DNA from: Streptomyces diastaticus subsp. diastaticus
Lineage (GTDB): Bacteria > Actinomycetota > Actinomycetes > Streptomycetales > Streptomycetaceae
DNA length: 64,000 nucleotides
Assembly: GCF_011170125.1 (NCBI RefSeq)
Contig: NZ_BLLN01000005.1
Location: 2,646,684-2,710,683 of the forward strand
Reading direction: 5' to 3'
The notes under the pieces are model-generated. The model was given only the letters and a program-made list of their open reading frames with translations, was not told the origin of the DNA and did not search any database. Shown here piece after piece: positions 61,321-64,000 of the stretch. The position numbers and the translations under genes were made by a program. Numbering within the stretch: position 1 is the first letter of the stretch; each line of letters begins with the position of its first letter.

Positions 61321-61923
61321 TCAGGCCGTGGGGTGGGGCCGGGCGCGGCGCCAGCGGCGCAGGACACCGTCGGGTACTTCCTCCGCCGTGAGTGCGAATA
61401 CCAGGTGGTCGCGCCAGGCTCCGTCGATATGCAGATAGCGGGGGCGCAGCCCTTCCTCGCGGAATCCGAGTTTCTCGACGACACGGCGGCTCGGCCCGTT
61501 CTCGGGGCGGATGCAGACCTCGATCCGGTGCAGTCCGACGCCCCGGAAGCAGTGGTCGACGGCGGCTGCGACGGCGGTCGGCATCACGCCGCGCCCGGCG
61601 ACGTCCTGGTCCACCCAGTAGCCGATGTGGGCGGAGCACATCGAACCCCAGGTGATCCCGGCGACGGTCAGCTGACCGACGAGGCGGCCCCGGTACTCGA
61701 TGACGAAGGGCATCATGCGGCCCGCCCCGGCCTCCTTGTGCAGATGGCGGACCATCTGACGGTAGGTCGGGCGGTGGATGACGGGGCCGAAGGGGGTGGG
61801 CGGCGGGATGGTGGCTTCCCAGGGGCGCAGCCAGTCGCGGTTGCGGCGGTTGATCTCGCGCCAGGCCCGCTGGTCGCGCCTGCGGATCGGCCGGAGCAGC
61901 ACGTCGCCCTCGCGCAGTTCCAC
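61321..61923 (-). CDS. rimJ: RimJ-like GNAT N-acetyltransferase
   Basis: 200 residues from the GTG at 61923. Family pattern of ribosomal-protein-alanine acetyltransferases: LLRPIRRRDQRAW near the start, IGYWVDQDVAGRGVMPTAV for acetyl-CoA binding (core GRGVMPTAV), and ENGPSRRVVEKLGFREEG. The same-frame sequence upstream (NPRYWP) is conserved in type, so a start further upstream is possible. It lies between mog and sepX, a conserved Streptomyces order. Confidence 0.87.
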   Translation of the reverse strand: MELREGDVLLRPIRRRDQRAWREINRRNRDWLRPWEATIPPPTPFGPVIHRPTYRQMVRHLHKEAGAGRMMPFVIEYRGRLVGQLTVAGITWGSMCSAHIGYWVDQDVAGRGVMPTAVAAAVDHCFRGVGLHRIEVCIRPENGPSRRVVEKLGFREEGLRPRYLHIDGAWRDHLVFALTAEEVPDGVLRRWRRARPHPTA

Positions 61924-61940
61924 CGGCCAGTACCGCGGGT

Positions 61941-62462
61941 TCAGCGGGCGCTCCCCGGGGCGGGCGGGCCGGCGGGGTGGTCGCCGCCCCGGATCTGGTC
62001 CACGGCGTGCGGCAGGAGGCGGCCCAGCACGGCGAGGCCGTCGCGGACGCCACCGGTGGAGCCGGGAAGATTGACGATGAGGGTGCGTCCGGCGAGCCCG
62101 GCGAGGCCCCGGGAGAGGGCGGCGGTCGGCACCTCGGGCAGGCCCTCGGCCCGGATGGCCTCGGCGATGCCGGGGATCTCGCGGTCCAGCAGGGGACGGG
62201 TCGCCTCGGGCGTGCGGTCGGTGGGGCTCAGCCCCGTACCGCCGGTGGTGACGACCACGTCGTAGCCCTCGGTGACCGCGGCGCTCAGGGCCTCGGCGAC
62301 CGGGTCGCCGTCGGGGACGACGCGCGGGCCCTCGACGGCGAAGCCGAGGCCGGTGAGGGCCTCGGTGATGAGCGGCCCGCCGCGGTCCTCGTAGACCCCG
62401 GCGGCGGCGCGGTTGGAGGCGGTGACGACGAGGGCGCGAGGCGTCGACGGCGCGGCGCTCAC
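61941..62462 (-). CDS. mog: Molybdopterin adenylyltransferase / Mog-MoaB family protein
   Basis: 173 residues with the MoaB/Mog fold: VTASNRAAAGVYEDRGG, then the molybdopterin-binding TTGGTGLSPTDRTPEAT and LPGSTGGVRDGL. It adenylates or scaffolds molybdopterin before metal insertion. The GTG start overlaps the moaC stop by four bases (GTGA). Only 17 bases separate it from the rimJ-like gene. Whether it is Mog or MoaB is not decided by these motifs. Confidence 0.92.
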   Translation of the reverse strand: MSAAPSTPRALVVTASNRAAAGVYEDRGGPLITEALTGLGFAVEGPRVVPDGDPVAEALSAAVTEGYDVVVTTGGTGLSPTDRTPEATRPLLDREIPGIAEAIRAEGLPEVPTAALSRGLAGLAGRTLIVNLPGSTGGVRDGLAVLGRLLPHAVDQIRGGDHPAGPPAPGSAR

Positions 62463-62986
62463 GCGACGGTTCCCTCGGTGCGCCGCCAGGTGCCGGACTT
62501 GCCGCCGGTCTTCTCCTCGACGCGGACGTCGGTGATGACGGCGCCCTTGTCGACGGCCTTGACCATGTCGACCACGGTGAGGGCGGCGACGGTGACGGCG
62601 GTGAGCGCCTCCATCTCGACGCCGGTGCGGTCGGTGGTCTTCACGGTGGCGAGGATCTCCACCGCCTCCTCGGTGACGGCGAGGTCGACCTTGACGCCGG
62701 AGACGGCCAGCGGGTGGCAGAGCGGGACGAGGTCGGGGGTGCGCTTGGCGCCCATGATGCCCGCGAGACGGGCGGTGGCGAGGGCGTCGCCCTTGGGGAC
62801 GCCCTCGCCACGCAGGAGTTCCACCACGCGGGGCGAGACGAGGACCCGGCCGCTCGCGCGGGCGGTGCGGGCGGTGACGTCCTTCGCGGAGACGTCGACC
62901 ATGCGGGCCGCCCCGGCCTCGTCGAGGTGGGTGAGCCGGCCCTGCTCAGGGGGGCGGGGGGTGTCCCCCGGTGTAAACGCTGTCAT
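62459..62986 (-). CDS. moaC: Cyclic pyranopterin monophosphate synthase
   Basis: Converts 3',8-cyclo-GTP to cPMP in molybdenum-cofactor synthesis. 175 residues with MVDVSAKDVTARTARASG, KGDALATARLAGIMGAKRT, the active-site LCHPLAVSG, TTDRTGVEMEALTAV and the C-terminal MVKAVDKGAVITDVRV. The ATG at 62986 gives MTAFTPG; the ribosome site is weak. It overlaps mog. It follows moeA/glp by 82 bases. Confidence 0.95.
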   Translation of the reverse strand: MTAFTPGDTPRPPEQGRLTHLDEAGAARMVDVSAKDVTARTARASGRVLVSPRVVELLRGEGVPKGDALATARLAGIMGAKRTPDLVPLCHPLAVSGVKVDLAVTEEAVEILATVKTTDRTGVEMEALTAVTVAALTVVDMVKAVDKGAVITDVRVEEKTGGKSGTWRRTEGTVA

Positions 62987-63068
62987 GTGCTGTGCGACTC
63001 CCGGTCCGCGGCCCACCGCGCCCATGTCGGCCTGTGTGGGCGACCACCGTACCCGCACCGGGGTCCGG

Positions 63069-64000
63069 TCAGCCGAGCAGGACGACCTCGACCTCGCTGC
63101 CCCACGCCGCCCCGGTCGCCGCCTCGGGAAGGACGATGAGGGCGTCGGCGTGGGCGAGGGCGCCGATGAGGTGGGAGCCGGCGCCGCCGACGGGCCGCAC
63201 CTCGGGCCGCTCACCACCGGTGTACGTACCGCGCAGGAACTGCCGCTTCCCCTCCGGCGAGGTGAGCTGCTCGGCCTCCTCGCCGGCGCCGTGCGGCGGC
63301 AGCAGGGTGGCGCGGACGGTGGGCCGGTGCAGCTCCTGCAACCCCATCATGGCGCGGATGGCGGGCCGGACGAAGAGTTCGAAAACTGACGTACGAGGAG
63401 ACCGGGTTGCCCGGGAGGGTCAGGATCGGGGTGCGGTCGGGGCCGATGGTGCCGAAGCCCTGCGGCTTGCCCGGCTGCATGGCGAGGGTGCGGAAGTCCA
63501 CGTGGGCCCCGTGGAAGGCCCGCCTCTTCCTCCTCGCCGTCCTCTCCCTCGCCCGGCTCGGCCCGCGCCTCCTCGGGCTCGGCTTTCCCCGGCGACGGCG
63601 GTGAGTGCCTCCTTGACCACGTCGTACGCGCCGACGCTGACCGCCACCGGTGGTGACGAGCAGGTCGGCGCGGGATGAGCTGGTCCTCGATGTGGCGCGG
63701 AGGGTCTCGGCGTCGTCGTGACGGCGCCGACGCGGTAGGCGATGGCGCCCGCGTCCCTGGCAGCGGCGGCCCAGCGCGAAGCTGTTGGAGTCGTAGATCT
63801 GACCGGCGGCCAGCTCCTCGCCCGGCTGGGCCAGTTCGCTGCCGGTGGACAGGACGACGACGCGCGGGCGCGGGCGGACCCGGGCGGCGGGGCGGCCGAT
63901 CGCGGAGAGCAGCGCGATCTGCGGCGGGCCGAGGACCGTCCCGGCCTCCAGCGCGACGTCCCCGGCGCAGACGTCGCCGCCGCGGGTCCGCACGTGGGCC
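63069..64000 (-). CDS. glp: MoeA/gephyrin-like molybdotransferase (Glp), partial and frameshifted as given
   Basis: The 3' half of a MoeA-domain gene; the 5' end is outside the window. In pieces the reading gives RTRGGDVCAGDVALEAG, VVVLSTGSELAQPGEEL, YDSNSFAL, DDAETLRA, LLVTTGG, VSVGAYDVVKEAL, MQPGKPQGFGTIGPDRTP, LTLPGNPVSSYVSF, then the C-terminal domain to TGA at 63069. Joining these needs at least six single-base indels (near 63382, 63640, 63671, 63691, 63719 and 63771), mostly in short homopolymers. An acidic linker (GEGEDGEEEE in one frame) sits before MQPGKPQ. The enzyme inserts molybdate, and in actinobacteria the protein also works with GlpR/SepX in division. Confidence 0.75.

Overview
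This is a GC-rich (about 70% or more) actinobacterial chromosome segment with strong third-position GC bias and many GTG starts. Gene content and order (prs-rplY-pth-ppc, galTEK plus a sodium symporter, ispE-rsmA-tatD-rsmI-pmt, paired penicillin-binding proteins, an SsgA-like protein, a sepX/molybdenum-cofactor cluster) match the core chromosome of Streptomyces. No phage, CRISPR array, rRNA or intact insertion sequence is visible.

Layout. 1-9 kb: the 3' end of prs, a decayed gene, rplY, pth, a membrane protein, ppc on the minus strand, then a fatty-acid desaturase-TetR pair behind a repeated operator. 8.8-18.4 kb: a VOC protein and a trans-aconitate methyltransferase-like gene divergent from a MarR regulator, a 157-bp palindromic element, and the galTEK operon with its symporter, flanked by two orphan LuxR-type regulators. 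18.7-33 kb: two proline-rich membrane beta-propeller paralogues, an ABC-F protein, ispE, rsmA, tatD, a secreted GH84 glycosidase with a DasR-type site, a zinc-ribbon protein, rsmI and the protein mannosyltransferase pmt. 33-43 kb: small hypothetical genes, two tandem class-B-like penicillin-binding proteins, a 36-aa membrane ORF, an Mrr-like nuclease, a YbaK-type deacylase, an EamA permease, a 640-bp repeat cluster and a serine hydrolase. 43.4-57.8 kb: an SsgA-like protein, an MMPL transporter with its TetR, a tricorn protease, a BVMO-hydrolase-SDR operon divergent from a MerR regulator, exonuclease III, a GNAT protein and a hydrolase. 57.8-59.7 kb: three decayed genes side by side, next to tRNA-Ala(CGC). 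59.9-64 kb: sepX/glpR, rimJ-like, mog, moaC and moeA/glp; the last is cut by the window edge and carries several frameshifts.

Themes. One theme is cell division and the envelope: sepX/glpR with its gephyrin-like partner gene, the SsgA-like protein, the PBP pair and pmt. A second is sugar and amino-sugar use (galTEK with the symporter, GH84). A third is a family of about 20-bp GC-rich palindromic repeats that sit just 3' of genes and cluster at 41.3-41.9 kb. The same repeats fill the slot between tatD and rsmA where actinobacteria usually carry rpfB. Frameshifts are concentrated at 1.2-1.7, 57.8-59.7 and 63.4-63.8 kb. The first two look like genuine decay, while the last could be sequence error. 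Functions are assigned by reading motifs and from knowledge of the families; no database search was run.
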